Below, in pieces: positions 10,593 to 18,889 of a stretch of 64,000 nt of DNA. A model generated the notes under the pieces. That model was not told the origin of the DNA. It ran no database searches and saw only the letters and a program-made list of their open reading frames with translations. This DNA is from RPQJ01 sp963706535 (lineage in GTDB: Bacteria; Pseudomonadota; Gammaproteobacteria; Steroidobacterales; Steroidobacteraceae), in assembly GCA_963706535.1 (NCBI GenBank), contig CAVPMU010000006.1, forward strand, positions 124,001 through 188,000, given 5' to 3'. Every line of letters begins with the position of its first letter. The stretch's first letter is position 1. A program made the translations under genes and the position numbers.

Positions 10593-12488
10593 ATGCTGCA
10601 GCAGATTCGCGACAAGATCTCGGGCTGGTTCGCCGGCGCGTTCCTCGGCGCCATCGCCATCGTGTTCATCTTCTGGGGCATCCAGTTCGAGTCCACGGTC
10701 ACGACCGCGGCCGCGAAGGTCAACGGCCAGGAGATCCCGGCCGAGGCGGTGCGCCGCGCCTGGCAGGAACGCCAGACCGAGCTGCAGCAGGCACTGCGCG
10801 ACGAGCTGCCCGAGGACCTCGTCAGGACCGAGCAGCAGCGCGTGCTCACCAATTACATCAGCCGCGAACTGCTGGTGCAGCGCGCCAACGAATTGGGCTA
10901 TCGCGTCAGCGACCGCGAGCTGGTGAAGGCTTTGAGCGAGATCGAGGCGCTGCAGGTCGACGGCAGGTTCGATCCCGACCGCTACAAGGCGCTGCTGCGC
11001 TCGCAGGGGCGCTCGGAAGTCGAGTTCGAGCGCGAGTTCCGCCGCGACCTCGAGATCCAGCAGCTCCAGAACGGCATCGGCATCTCGGCGTTCGCCACCA
11101 AGGGCGAGTTCGTGCGCCGCGTCGCGCTCGAGGGCGAGACGCGCGACATCGAGTTCGCGGTGCTGCCGGCAGCGAATTTCGCGGCCACGGCCCGGTCGAC
11201 GCCCGAGGACGTGGCGGCGTGGTACGAGCAGCACAAGGCCGAGTACGTCACGCCCGAGACGGTGGACCTGCAGTACCTGCAGTTGAACAGCGCGGACGTG
11301 GCGGCTTCGGTCGAGGTCACCGAGGAAGGCCTCGAGTCCTTCTACGACCAGGTCGCGCACGATCGCTACGTGCAGGTTGAGCGGCGCCGCGCGAGCCACA
11401 TCCTCATCGAGTCGGGCTCGGACGATGCGGCGGCCCGCAAGGAGGCCGACGCGCTCCTGGCCCGTGCCAGGGCCGGCGAGGACTTCGCCAGGCTCGCAGC
11501 CGAGCATTCCGACGACCCGGGCTCGAAGGGGCAGGGCGGCGACCTGGGCTGGGCGACGCGCGAGGCCTTCGTACAGCCGTTCGCCGAGGCGCTGTTCGGG
11601 ATGACCAAGGGCGAGATCCGCGGCCCCGTGCAGACGCAGTTCGGTTACCACATCATCCGCCTCGACGAGGTCGAGCCCGCCCACCAGCGGAGCCTCGAGG
11701 AAGTGCGTGCGGAGCTCGAGGCCGATTATCGCGACGAGCAGGCACAGGCGCTGTTCTACGAGCAGTCCCAGCAGCTTGCCGACGAGGCGTTCGCAGCGCT
11801 CAGCGAGCTCGAGAGCGTCGCGACCAAGCTCGGCCTGCCGCTGCAGACCGTCGCGGGTTACACGCGCCAGGGCGGTGGTCCTTTCGGTGCCGACGCCAAG
11901 GTGATCGAGACCGTGTTCAGCGACGAGGTGCTGCAGGAGCGCCGCAACAGCCCCGCCGTCAGCATCGGCGAGGAGAGCGTCGTCGTGCTGCGCGTGACGG
12001 ACCACAAGCCCGCCGTGCAGCGGCCGCTCGACGAAGTGCGCGCGGAGGTCGAAGTCACGCTGCGCGGACAGGCTGCCCGCAAGGCCGCGGAAGCCGCCGC
12101 GAAGGACGTGGCAGCCAAGGTCGCGGCCGGTTCCGAGTCGTTCGCCGCGGCCACCACGGCGCTCGGCTTGCAGCCGTCGGGCGCGATCACGATTTCGCGT
12201 ACGGCGGAGGCCGTCCCGCCGGAATTACTCAAGGCCGCGTTTACCGTTCCCCATCCCGCCGATGGCAAGGTTTCCGCGGGAACGGCGGTGCTCGCGGGTG
12301 GCGACGTCGCGCTCTTCACCGTGAGTGCCGTGCGTCCCGGCACGACGGACACGCCCGAGGCGGCCATGGGGCTCATGCAGACCATGCAGCGCGCCCAGGG
12401 CATGGCGGGCCTGGCTGAGTTCTCGGCGTACGTGAAGGAACTCGAGCGCAACGCGAAGGTGACGCGCAACGACAGGGTGTTCGAGTGA
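10593..12488 (+). CDS. ppiD: Periplasmic peptidyl-prolyl isomerase / foldase PpiD
   Basis: Inner-membrane-anchored periplasmic chaperone at the Sec translocon exit. It has 631 residues: a single transmembrane anchor at about 13-32 (GWFAGAFLGAIAIVFIFWGI), a SurA-N-like helical region (about 36-190), and a parvulin domain at about 268-362 (ASHILIES, then GDLGWATREAFVQPF, then QTQFGYHIIRLDE). A long C-terminal region completes the PpiD architecture. It keeps the usual place downstream of lon and hupB. The ATG is joined directly to a TATCCCC heptamer and has no Shine-Dalgarno sequence, so translation starts from repeat-derived leader RNA. Confidence 0.94.
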   Translation: MLQQIRDKISGWFAGAFLGAIAIVFIFWGIQFESTVTTAAAKVNGQEIPAEAVRRAWQERQTELQQALRDELPEDLVRTEQQRVLTNYISRELLVQRANELGYRVSDRELVKALSEIEALQVDGRFDPDRYKALLRSQGRSEVEFEREFRRDLEIQQLQNGIGISAFATKGEFVRRVALEGETRDIEFAVLPAANFAATARSTPEDVAAWYEQHKAEYVTPETVDLQYLQLNSADVAASVEVTEEGLESFYDQVAHDRYVQVERRRASHILIESGSDDAAARKEADALLARARAGEDFARLAAEHSDDPGSKGQGGDLGWATREAFVQPFAEALFGMTKGEIRGPVQTQFGYHIIRLDEVEPAHQRSLEEVRAELEADYRDEQAQALFYEQSQQLADEAFAALSELESVATKLGLPLQTVAGYTRQGGGPFGADAKVIETVFSDEVLQERRNSPAVSIGEESVVVLRVTDHKPAVQRPLDEVRAEVEVTLRGQAARKAAEAAAKDVAAKVAAGSESFAAATTALGLQPSGAITISRTAEAVPPELLKAAFTVPHPADGKVSAGTAVLAGGDVALFTVSAVRPGTTDTPEAAMGLMQTMQRAQGMAGLAEFSAYVKELERNAKVTRNDRVFE

Positions 12489-12503
12489 GGAAGGGGATGG
12501 CAA

Positions 12504-13086
12504 GGGGATAGGGGATAGGGGATAGGGGATAGGGGATAGGGGATAGGGGATAGGGGATAGTTAAGAGGCGTCGGCTTGGCGCCGACGCAGACCGGCGATC
12601 ACTGCGTTGAGCAGGCGGCCAACCTCGTCGAGACGAACCAGCGCCGGTTCCAGATCCTGTTCAGCGAGATAACCCACGTTGCGTGCGACCTGGAGCTGAG
12701 TCTCGAGCTCAGCTGACGAGCCGCGGGCAATATGGAGAAATGCAAGAAACTCGCGGGTAGACCGTCTGGCCGAGCCCTCGGCGATATTCGATGGTATCGA
12801 TACAGCAGCCCGCCTGACCTGCGACACGAGGCCGAACATTTCGTGACGCGGCATCAGTCGCGTGAGTCGGTGCGCCTCGGTAGCCAGTTCCATGACCTTG
12901 CGCCAGAGAATCAGATCCTTGTGACTGTTGCGCCCACCGGTCGCCATCGCCAGATGCTAGTCCCGGCGGCGAGGACTGTCCCCGCGCAAATCTGCCGCAA
13001 ACGTCCGGTTTTGCGCCTCCGACTATCCCCTATCCCCTATCCCCTATCCCCTATCCCCTATCCCCTAACTCCTATCCCCCATCCCC
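12504..13086. mobile_element. Gene-bearing heptamer-array element 1 (GGGGATA type)
   Basis: Eight perfect GGGGATA units (12504-12559) form the left edge. The right edge is TATCCCC x6 (13024-13065) followed by TAACTCC, TATCCCC and CATCCCC (to 13086). Between them lie one leftward four-helix-bundle gene (stop at 12561) and a 76-base upstream spacer. The arms are inverted relative to each other and of the same heptamer type. The layout is repeated at 53949-54486 with a different heptamer type, so I infer a mobile or duplicating unit. No target duplication is recognisable. Confidence 0.6.
12561..12947 (-). CDS. Four-helix-bundle protein (S23 / Avd-like, TIGR02436 type)
   Basis: A 128-residue basic helical protein. 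The signature is KDLILWRKVMEL, then HEMFGLVSQVRRAAVSIPSN, then IAEGSARRS, then FLAFLHIARGSSAELETQL, with a C-terminal helix ending AGLRRRQ. This is the family encoded in 23S rRNA intervening sequences and related to the Avd accessory protein of diversity-generating retroelements; no enzymatic motif is present. A paralogue with the same core lies at 53987. Both genes read toward the GNGGATA arm of an enclosing heptamer element, and the stop codon here is two bases past the last heptamer. Its role is unknown. I infer nucleic-acid binding connected with the flanking repeats. Confidence 0.85.
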   Translation of the reverse strand: MATGGRNSHKDLILWRKVMELATEAHRLTRLMPRHEMFGLVSQVRRAAVSIPSNIAEGSARRSTREFLAFLHIARGSSAELETQLQVARNVGYLAEQDLEPALVRLDEVGRLLNAVIAGLRRRQADAS

Positions 13087-13090
13087 TATC

Positions 13091-13882
13091 CTACTCGCCC
13101 TCGGGAAACGCCATCCCCACGTGGCTGTATCCGGCGTCCACGTACACCACTTCCCCGGTGATCCCCGACGCCAGGTCGGAGCACAGGAACGCGGCCGTGT
13201 TGCCGACCTCGATGGTCGTCACGTTGCGGCGTAGCGGGGTGTAGGAGGCCACGTGGGCCAGCATCTTGCGGAAGCCGCTGACGCCCGCCGCGGCGAGCGT
13301 CTTGATGGGGCCCGCCGAGATCGCATTGACGCGGATGCCGTGCGGGCCGAGGTCGGCGGCGAGGAAGCGCACGTTGGCCTCGAGGCTGGCCTTGGCGAGT
13401 CCCATGACGTTGTAGCTCGGCACGGCGCGCACCGCACCGAGGTAGGACATCGTGATGATCGCGCCGGGGCGGCCGAGCATCATCGGACGCGCCGCCTTGG
13501 CGAGCGCGGCGAGGCTGTAGCTCGAGATGTCGTGCGCGACCTGGAAGCCCTCGCGCGTGATGCTGTCGAGGTAGCCGCCGGCGAGCTGCTCGCGAGGCGC
13601 AAAGGCCACCGAGTGCACGAGGATGTCGAGCGCGTCCCAGCTTTTTCGCAGCTCGGCGAAGGCGCCGTCGATCTCGGCGTCGGTCGCCACGTCCATGGGC
13701 AGGACGATCTTCGAGCCGAAGCCGGTCGCCATGTCGACGACGCGGTCCTTGAGCCGGTCGCCCTGGTAGGTGAAGGCGAGCTCGGCGCCCTCGCGATGCA
13801 TCGCCTCGGCGATGCCGTGTGCAATCGACCGCTCGGTCGCGAGTCCGACGATCAGCGCGCGCTTGCCTGCCAGGAATCCCAC
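13091..13882 (-). CDS. fabI: Enoyl-ACP reductase (NADH) FabI
   Basis: Catalyses the last reduction of the fatty-acid elongation cycle. It has 263 residues, a Rossmann fold with the FabI-type signature GLATERSIAHGIA at about 13-25, and catalytic residues Tyr147, Tyr157 and Lys164 (SYNVMGLAK), numbered almost as in E. coli. The GTG at 13882 is chosen because GGAGG lies 8 bases upstream. The longer in-frame ATG at 13918 would be inside mltD. The ribosome-binding site lies within the last codons of mltD and the two genes overlap slightly at the junction. The stop codon abuts the right arm of the heptamer element. Confidence 0.95.
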   Translation of the reverse strand: MGFLAGKRALIVGLATERSIAHGIAEAMHREGAELAFTYQGDRLKDRVVDMATGFGSKIVLPMDVATDAEIDGAFAELRKSWDALDILVHSVAFAPREQLAGGYLDSITREGFQVAHDISSYSLAALAKAARPMMLGRPGAIITMSYLGAVRAVPSYNVMGLAKASLEANVRFLAADLGPHGIRVNAISAGPIKTLAAAGVSGFRKMLAHVASYTPLRRNVTTIEVGNTAAFLCSDLASGITGEVVYVDAGYSHVGMAFPEGE

Positions 13883-13886
13883 TTGC

Positions 13887-15506
13887 TCAGCCTCCACTCG
13901 CCCGGCGCGGGTCGACATAAACCACGAGACGCTGGCCGGCGCGCAGCGACGTCGACTGGCGGATCCGGTTCCAGGTCATCAGCTGCCGGACGGACACGTT
14001 GAACTTCTCGGCGATCTGCGACAGCGTGTCGCCGCGACGCACGTGATAGGTGAGCGGCGTCGCCTCGGCGGGCGCGCCCGCGGAACCCGGAATCTCGAGA
14101 CGCGCGCCCAGCGACAGCGTGCTCTGCGTCGTCATGGCGTTGGCGGCGGCAAGGGCAGGCACGGTCACGCCGTAGCGACGCGCGACGCCCCACAGCGTGT
14201 CGCCGGACTTGACCACGTGCACGCGCGGCCTGGCAGGCGCGGCGGCGACCCGCTGGGTCTCCGGCAGTTGCGAGGCAATCTCGGGACGGGAGGCAGCGGC
14301 GACGCTCGCGCTCGCACCCGCGGCCGGGATCACCAGCGAATCCCCCGGGTGGATCGTCGAGCCGTTGATGTCGTTCGCCGTGCGCAATGATTCCAGTCCG
14401 ACGCCGTAGCGGCGGGCGATGGCGCTCAGCGTTTCACCACGGCGCACGGGGTGCCGAACGACCGGTGGCGGCTCGACGGCCGCGGCGGTGACCTTCGCGA
14501 GTCCTTCCTCGCTCAGCATCGCGAGCCGGAAGGGCTCGGCCTGCGCCACCGGCAGCAGCAGGCGATGCGGGCCGCTGGGCGGCGTGGTCATGCGGTTGAA
14601 GGCGGGATTGAGCGCGAACATGTCGTCGCGCGTGATGCCGGCGAGGTCCGCCGCCTGCCCGATGTGCACCTGCCGGCCCGGGTCGACGACCTCGAAGTAC
14701 GGCTGGTTCGGGATCGGCGAGAACTGCAGGCCGTAGGCCTGTGGATTGCCGACCAGCCGGCGGATGGCGAGCAGTTTCGGCACGTAGTCGCGGGTCTCGG
14801 CCTTCAGGTCGAGGCTGAAGAAATCCGTGCCGCGACCGCTGTTGCCGTTGCGGGACACGGCGCGACTCACGGTGCCCTCGCCGCCGTTGTACGCGGCGAT
14901 GGCGAGGTACCAGTCGCCGTTGAAGTAGCGGTTCAGGTACTGCAGGTAATCGAGCGCCGCATTGGTGGCCTCGAGCACGTCGCGGCGCTCGTCGATCCAC
15001 CAGTTCTGGTCGAGGCCGTAGTGCTTGCCGGTGCTCGGGATGAACTGCCACAGCCCCGAGGCACGGCTGCGCGAGTATGCCACCGGGTTGAACGCGCTCT
15101 CGACGACCGGCAGCAGGGCGAGTTCGAGCGGCATGTTGCGCCGTTCGAGTTCGGTGACGATGTAGTGCAGGTAGCGGGCGCCGCGGCGGAAGGTGCGGTC
15201 GAGGAAGTCGGGTTGCGAGCGATACTTCTCGAGCTCGCGATCGACCGCGTAGTGCTGCACGTCCGGGATCGCGTAGCCGCTGCGGATGCGGTCGAGGACG
15301 TCGGTGTACTGCTCGTGCGGCAGGTCGGGCACGGCGGGCAGCGGCGGCGGAACCTCGGCCGGCAGGGCGGGCCCGGTGGTGGTCGCGCGCGGGGGATGCT
15401 TCGGCGAACTCGGCAGGCTCGAATAGCCCTTGTCCGGGGTCGTGCTGCAGCCGGCCAGCGCCAGTGCGAGGAACGCGAGCGGGGCGAGGCTGGTGGTCTT
15501 GCTCAT
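13887..15506 (-). CDS. mltD: Membrane-bound lytic murein transglycosylase D, lipoprotein with three LysM domains
   Basis: Cleaves peptidoglycan glycan strands with formation of anhydro-muramic ends. It has 539 residues. A lipoprotein signal ends in LAGC (Cys20). An SLT domain follows at about 105-230, with catalytic Glu in LLPVVESAFNP and motifs SGLWQFIPSTGKHYGL and YLAIAAYNGGEGTV. Three LysM peptidoglycan-binding repeats begin at about 350, 428 and 485 (RRGETLSAIARRYGV, KSGDTLWGVARRYGV, RRGDTLSQIAEKFNV). The ATG at 15506 overlaps the gloB stop (ATGA) and gives the lipoprotein signal; the frame is open further upstream but those codons lie in gloB. It is in an operon gloB-mltD-fabI reading left. 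Confidence 0.95.
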   Translation of the reverse strand: MSKTTSLAPLAFLALALAGCSTTPDKGYSSLPSSPKHPPRATTTGPALPAEVPPPLPAVPDLPHEQYTDVLDRIRSGYAIPDVQHYAVDRELEKYRSQPDFLDRTFRRGARYLHYIVTELERRNMPLELALLPVVESAFNPVAYSRSRASGLWQFIPSTGKHYGLDQNWWIDERRDVLEATNAALDYLQYLNRYFNGDWYLAIAAYNGGEGTVSRAVSRNGNSGRGTDFFSLDLKAETRDYVPKLLAIRRLVGNPQAYGLQFSPIPNQPYFEVVDPGRQVHIGQAADLAGITRDDMFALNPAFNRMTTPPSGPHRLLLPVAQAEPFRLAMLSEEGLAKVTAAAVEPPPVVRHPVRRGETLSAIARRYGVGLESLRTANDINGSTIHPGDSLVIPAAGASASVAAASRPEIASQLPETQRVAAAPARPRVHVVKSGDTLWGVARRYGVTVPALAAANAMTTQSTLSLGARLEIPGSAGAPAEATPLTYHVRRGDTLSQIAEKFNVSVRQLMTWNRIRQSTSLRAGQRLVVYVDPRRASGG

Positions 15507-16282
15507 GCGCGGAAGCCGTCCTTCCAGGCCCGCACGGCGGCGAATACGTCCACCGCCTCGGGTAGTTTCCTGCCGGCGTGTGCCTCGGCCGCCGCTCTTA
15601 CCGAGGGTTCGCGGCAGCGCAGGAAGGGGTTGATGCGACGCTCGTGGCCGAGCCGCGCGGGGAGCGTGATGGCGTCGCGCTCGCGGAGCTTGCGGGTGGC
15701 CTCGAGGGTCTCGAGCACCTCGGCGTTGCCGGGCTCGACGGCCGCGGCGAACCGCAGGTTGCTCAACGTGTATTCGTGCGCGCAGTAGACACGCGTGTCG
15801 TCGGGCAGGGCGGCGATCCTGTCGAGGGAGGCCAGCATCTGGGCGGGCGTGCCCTCGAACAGCCGGCCGCAACCCGCGCTGAAGAGTGTGTCGCCGCAGA
15901 ACAGCGACCCGTGGCCGTGATACGCGATGTGCCCCGCCGTGTGTCCGGGCACGTCCATCACCTGGAAATGAAGGCCAAGGTCTGCAAGGCTGACAACGTC
16001 TCCGCCAGTGAGCGGCCGTACCGCGCAAGGCATCGTTTCGCGGGCCGGTCCGAAGACCTCGGCCCCGTGCCTCGCGGCCAGTTCCCGGACGCCGCCGACG
16101 TGGTCAGGGTGATGGTGGGTGACGAACACCGCACGCAGCCTGAGTCCATGTTGCTCGAGCGTCGCCTGTACCGGGCGGGCATCGCCGGGGTCGACTGCCA
16201 CGGTCTCTCCGCGCCCCGTGGGCGCGTGGATCAGCCAGAGGTAGTTGTCCGCAAAAGCCCGCACCGGGCTCACTTCGAGCAT
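15503..16282 (-). CDS. gloB: Hydroxyacylglutathione hydrolase (glyoxalase II)
   Basis: Hydrolyses S-D-lactoylglutathione in methylglyoxal detoxification. It has 259 residues. The metallo-beta-lactamase metal site THHHPDH is at 55-61, with further ligands in VPGHTAGHI and in FCGDTLFSAGCGR. The C-terminal HAGDH-type motif appears as CAHEYTLSNLRFA, followed by ATRKLRERDAITLPA. The ATG at 16282 is used because GGGGGTG precedes it; an ATG four codons earlier is possible. Divergent from the yafS-like gene, with a 127-base shared promoter region. Its stop overlaps the mltD start by 4 bases. Confidence 0.95.
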   Translation of the reverse strand: MLEVSPVRAFADNYLWLIHAPTGRGETVAVDPGDARPVQATLEQHGLRLRAVFVTHHHPDHVGGVRELAARHGAEVFGPARETMPCAVRPLTGGDVVSLADLGLHFQVMDVPGHTAGHIAYHGHGSLFCGDTLFSAGCGRLFEGTPAQMLASLDRIAALPDDTRVYCAHEYTLSNLRFAAAVEPGNAEVLETLEATRKLRERDAITLPARLGHERRINPFLRCREPSVRAAAEAHAGRKLPEAVDVFAAVRAWKDGFRA

Positions 16283-16409
16283 GGGCACCCCCATCAAGCA
16301 CGCCATGAGTCCGGGCGCGCGTATTAGACCGGGTCGCGCCGGAAAATTCCAGAATATGTCGCAGGTTTTTCGACCGGGTTGGCATTGTTTGCAGCTATCC
16401 TTGCGCCCG

Positions 16410-17129
16410 ATGAGCACCGCGCCTGAAATGCCCTGGTTCGACGGCCCGCTCGGAGCGTCCGTACTCGCGCTCGAGACGCGCGTGCTGCAGGATGCGCTCG
16501 CCGATGTCTTCGGCTTCGAATTGCTGCAGATCGGCCGCTGGGGCCGCGCGAACGAACTGTCCGCCACGGCCCGCACGCAGCACCGTCGCTGGATCGCGCC
16601 CGATGCACGCGGCCCCGGGGCGATCCGCGCCGAATTCCACGCGCTGCCCATCGCGACCAACTCCGTCGAGGCCGTGCTGCTGCCCCACACGCTCGAGCAC
16701 GCACCCGAGCCGCACGAATTGCTGCGGGAGGTCGAGCGCATCCTGGTGGGCGAGGGGCACGTGCTGGTGTGCGGCTTCAATCCGTACGGGCCCTGGGGCC
16801 TGCGGCACCTCGTCTCGCGCCGACGCTTCCCGCCCGTCTCGACGCGCCTGATGAGCGAGGGGCGCACGCGCGACTGGCTGGCGCTGCTCGGCTTCGAGGT
16901 CGTGGACGCCCGGCGCTACCTGTTCGCGCCGCCGTGGGCGCGCCGCCTGCGCGAGGGCGGCGGCGTGCTCGAGGAGCGCGGTCCGCTGCTGATGCCGCCG
17001 CTCGCGGGCGCCTGGCTCGTCAAGGCGCGCAAGCGTGTCCGTGCACTCACCCCGATCCGTCCGCTGTGGCAACGGCGCGTGGCGGTCGTCGGTGGACTGG
17101 CCGAGCCCACCTCGAGAAACGCTGCGTGA
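16410..17129 (+). CDS. SAM-dependent methyltransferase, YafS-like
   Basis: A 239-residue class I methyltransferase-fold protein. The core includes LLPHTLEHAPEPHELLREVERILVGEGHVLVCGFNPYGPWGL (split here only for recognition: LPHTLEHAPEP, then VERILVGEGHVLVCGFNP), matching the methyltransferase-11 pattern after motif I. The substrate is unknown. Position is the best evidence for identity: it is divergent from gloB and overlaps rnhA by 4 bases (GTGA), exactly the gloB-yafS-rnhA arrangement of E. coli. The ATG at 16410 lies after a long open stretch that contains no better start. Confidence 0.82.
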   Translation: MSTAPEMPWFDGPLGASVLALETRVLQDALADVFGFELLQIGRWGRANELSATARTQHRRWIAPDARGPGAIRAEFHALPIATNSVEAVLLPHTLEHAPEPHELLREVERILVGEGHVLVCGFNPYGPWGLRHLVSRRRFPPVSTRLMSEGRTRDWLALLGFEVVDARRYLFAPPWARRLREGGGVLEERGPLLMPPLAGAWLVKARKRVRALTPIRPLWQRRVAVVGGLAEPTSRNAA

Positions 17130-17566
17130 CGGAAGTCGAGATCTACACGGACGGCGCCTGCCGGGGCAACCCGGGGCCCGGCGGCTGGGGCGCGCTGATG
17201 GTGTCGGGCAAGCACCGCCGGGAACTGTGGGGCGGCGAGGCGCACACCACCAACAACCGCATGGAAATGACCGCGGCCATCGAGGCCCTCGCCGCGCTGA
17301 AGCGACATTGCCGCGTGCAGCTCTACACCGACTCGCAATACGTCCGCAACGGCATCACCGAGTGGCTGCCGCAGTGGAAGAAGCGCGGCTGGAAGACCGC
17401 CGACCGCAAGCCCGTGAAGAACGCCGACCTGTGGCTGCGCCTCGAGCAGGAGATCGCCCGCCACGAGGTGCACTGGCACTGGGTGAAGGGGCATGCGGGA
17501 CACGAGGGGAACGAGGCCGCCGACGCGTTAGCCAACCGGGGCGCCGATGAGGTGGAAAGCGGATAG
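17126..17566 (+). CDS. rnhA: Ribonuclease HI
   Basis: Cleaves RNA in RNA-DNA hybrids. It has 146 residues. The catalytic acidic residues are Asp9 (EIYTDGAC), Glu47 (NRMEMTA), Asp69 (LYTDSQYV) and Asp133 (GNEAADALANRG), with the basic handle WKKRGWKTADRKPVKN at about 84-99. The GTG at 17126 overlaps the upstream gene's stop. The last three codons (AGC GGA TAG) lie in the first GCGGATA heptamers of the following repeat, so the repeat supplied the end of the protein and its stop codon. Confidence 0.96.
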   Translation: MTEVEIYTDGACRGNPGPGGWGALMVSGKHRRELWGGEAHTTNNRMEMTAAIEALAALKRHCRVQLYTDSQYVRNGITEWLPQWKKRGWKTADRKPVKNADLWLRLEQEIARHEVHWHWVKGHAGHEGNEAADALANRGADEVESG

Positions 17567-17648
17567 CGGATAGCGGATAGTGGACGGAGGCCGGCACAGC
17601 CGGCCATTCTTCTCTTACACTATCCGCTATCCGCTATCCGCTATCCGC
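17559..17648. repeat. Heptamer-array element, GCGGATA type, mini copy a
   Basis: GCGGATA x3 (17559-17579), a 41-bp spacer, then TATCCGC x4 (17621-17648). The spacer holds the hairpin GGCCGGC-ACA-GCCGGCC followed by ATTCTTCTCTTACAC, which could act as a rightward intrinsic terminator. The spacer is nearly identical to those at 18773-18883 and 22577-22680, in the same orientation. Confidence 0.88.
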
Positions 17649-17653
17649 TTCCA

Positions 17654-18769
17654 ATGGATTTCATCGACCTCAAGACCCAGTACCGTCGCATCAAGCCCTC
17701 CGTGGACGCCCGCATCGCGCGAGTGCTCGAGCACGGTGCCTACGTCATGGGCCCGGAGGTCACGGAACTCGAGCAGGCGCTCGCGGCCTACGTCGGGTCG
17801 AAGCATTGCGTGTCGGTCGCGAGCGGCACGGACGCGCTGCTGATCGCGCTGATGGCGCTCGACATCGGGCCCGGCGACGAGGTGATCACGGTCCCGTTCA
17901 CGTTCTTCGCCACGGCCGAGATGATCGCGCTCATCGGCGCGCGGCCGGTGTTCGTGGACATCGATCCGCGCACCTACAACATGGATCCCGCGCGCCTGGA
18001 GGCCGCGATCACGCCACGCACCCGGGCGATCATGCCGGTGTCGCTGTACGGGCAGTGTGCGGATTTCGACGCGATCAACGCGATCGCCGCGCGGCACGCG
18101 CTGCCGGTGATCGAGGATGCGGCGCAGAGCTTCGGCGCGACCTACAAGGGTCGCAAGTCGAGTGCCTTGTCGCTGATCGGCGCGACCTCGTTCTTCCCGT
18201 CGAAGCCGCTGGGTGCGTACGGCGACGGCGGTGCGCTCTTCACGGACGACGAGGCGCTCGCGCGACTCTTCCGCGAGATCCGCCTGCACGGCCAGGACCG
18301 CCGCTATCACCATCCGCGCCTGGGGCTCACCGGACGACTCGATTCCATCCAGGCGGCGGTGCTGCTCGCGAAGATGGAGATCTTCCCCGACGAGGTCGAG
18401 GCCCGCATCCGACTCGGCGCGCGCTATACGGCACTGATCGAGGAGGCCTTCGCCGGCGCGGGCGCCACCGTGCGCGCGCCCTACGTCGAGGCGCACAACG
18501 AATGCGTCTACGCGCAGTACACGGTCGAGGTCGAGCGTCGCGAGATCGTCGAGACCCGCATGAAGGCGCTCGGGGTCCCGACCGCCGTGCACTATCCGCT
18601 GGCCCTGCACATGCAGCCCGTCTTCGCGCACCTCGGCCACGAGGAAGGCAGCTTCCCGCATTCCGAGGCCGCGGCGCGACGCGTGATCAGCCTGCCCATG
18701 CATCCGTATCTGGCGGAGGCGGACCAGGTGAAGGTGGTGGCCGCGCTGAAGGAAGCCGTGGCAGGGTAG
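17654..18769 (+). CDS. DegT/DnrJ/EryC1 family sugar aminotransferase (WbpE-like)
   Basis: PLP-dependent aminotransferase acting on nucleotide-linked keto-sugars. It has 371 residues. The PLP lysine is Lys184 in FFPSKPLGAYGDGGA, and the cofactor-ring motif is EDAAQSFGA at 154-162. SVASGTDALLIAL and PFTFFATAEM are typical of the WbpE/ArnB clade. WbpE makes the 3-amino sugar of di-N-acetylated uronic acids, but no WbpB or WbpD partner is visible in this window, so the substrate is uncertain. The gene separates rnhA from dnaQ, which are adjacent in many gammaproteobacteria. It is bracketed by two near-identical heptamer elements, which suggests insertion between repeats. Confidence 0.9.
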   Translation: MDFIDLKTQYRRIKPSVDARIARVLEHGAYVMGPEVTELEQALAAYVGSKHCVSVASGTDALLIALMALDIGPGDEVITVPFTFFATAEMIALIGARPVFVDIDPRTYNMDPARLEAAITPRTRAIMPVSLYGQCADFDAINAIAARHALPVIEDAAQSFGATYKGRKSSALSLIGATSFFPSKPLGAYGDGGALFTDDEALARLFREIRLHGQDRRYHHPRLGLTGRLDSIQAAVLLAKMEIFPDEVEARIRLGARYTALIEEAFAGAGATVRAPYVEAHNECVYAQYTVEVERREIVETRMKALGVPTAVHYPLALHMQPVFAHLGHEEGSFPHSEAAARRVISLPMHPYLAEADQVKVVAALKEAVAG

Positions 18770-18772
18770 AAA

Positions 18773-18883
18773 GCGGATAGCGGATAGCGGATAGCGGATA
18801 GCGGATAGTTGACGGAGGCCGGCACAGCCGGCCGTTCTTCTCTTACACTATCCGCTATCCGCTATCCGCTATCCGCTATCCGC
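18773..18883. repeat. Heptamer-array element, GCGGATA type, mini copy b
   Basis: GCGGATA x5 (18773-18807), a 41-bp spacer, TATCCGC x5 (18849-18883). The spacer differs from copy a by only two visible substitutions (GTTGACGG for GTGGACGG, and CCGTTCTTC for CCATTCTTC). Equal arm lengths allow a long hairpin. The dnaQ ATG begins 6 bases after the right arm. Confidence 0.88.
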
Positions 18884-18889
18884 TGCCGC

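Noticed and set aside
12504..13086. Heptamer arrays as CRISPR
   Set aside because: Units are 7 bp in direct tandem with no spacers between repeats, and no cas gene is near.
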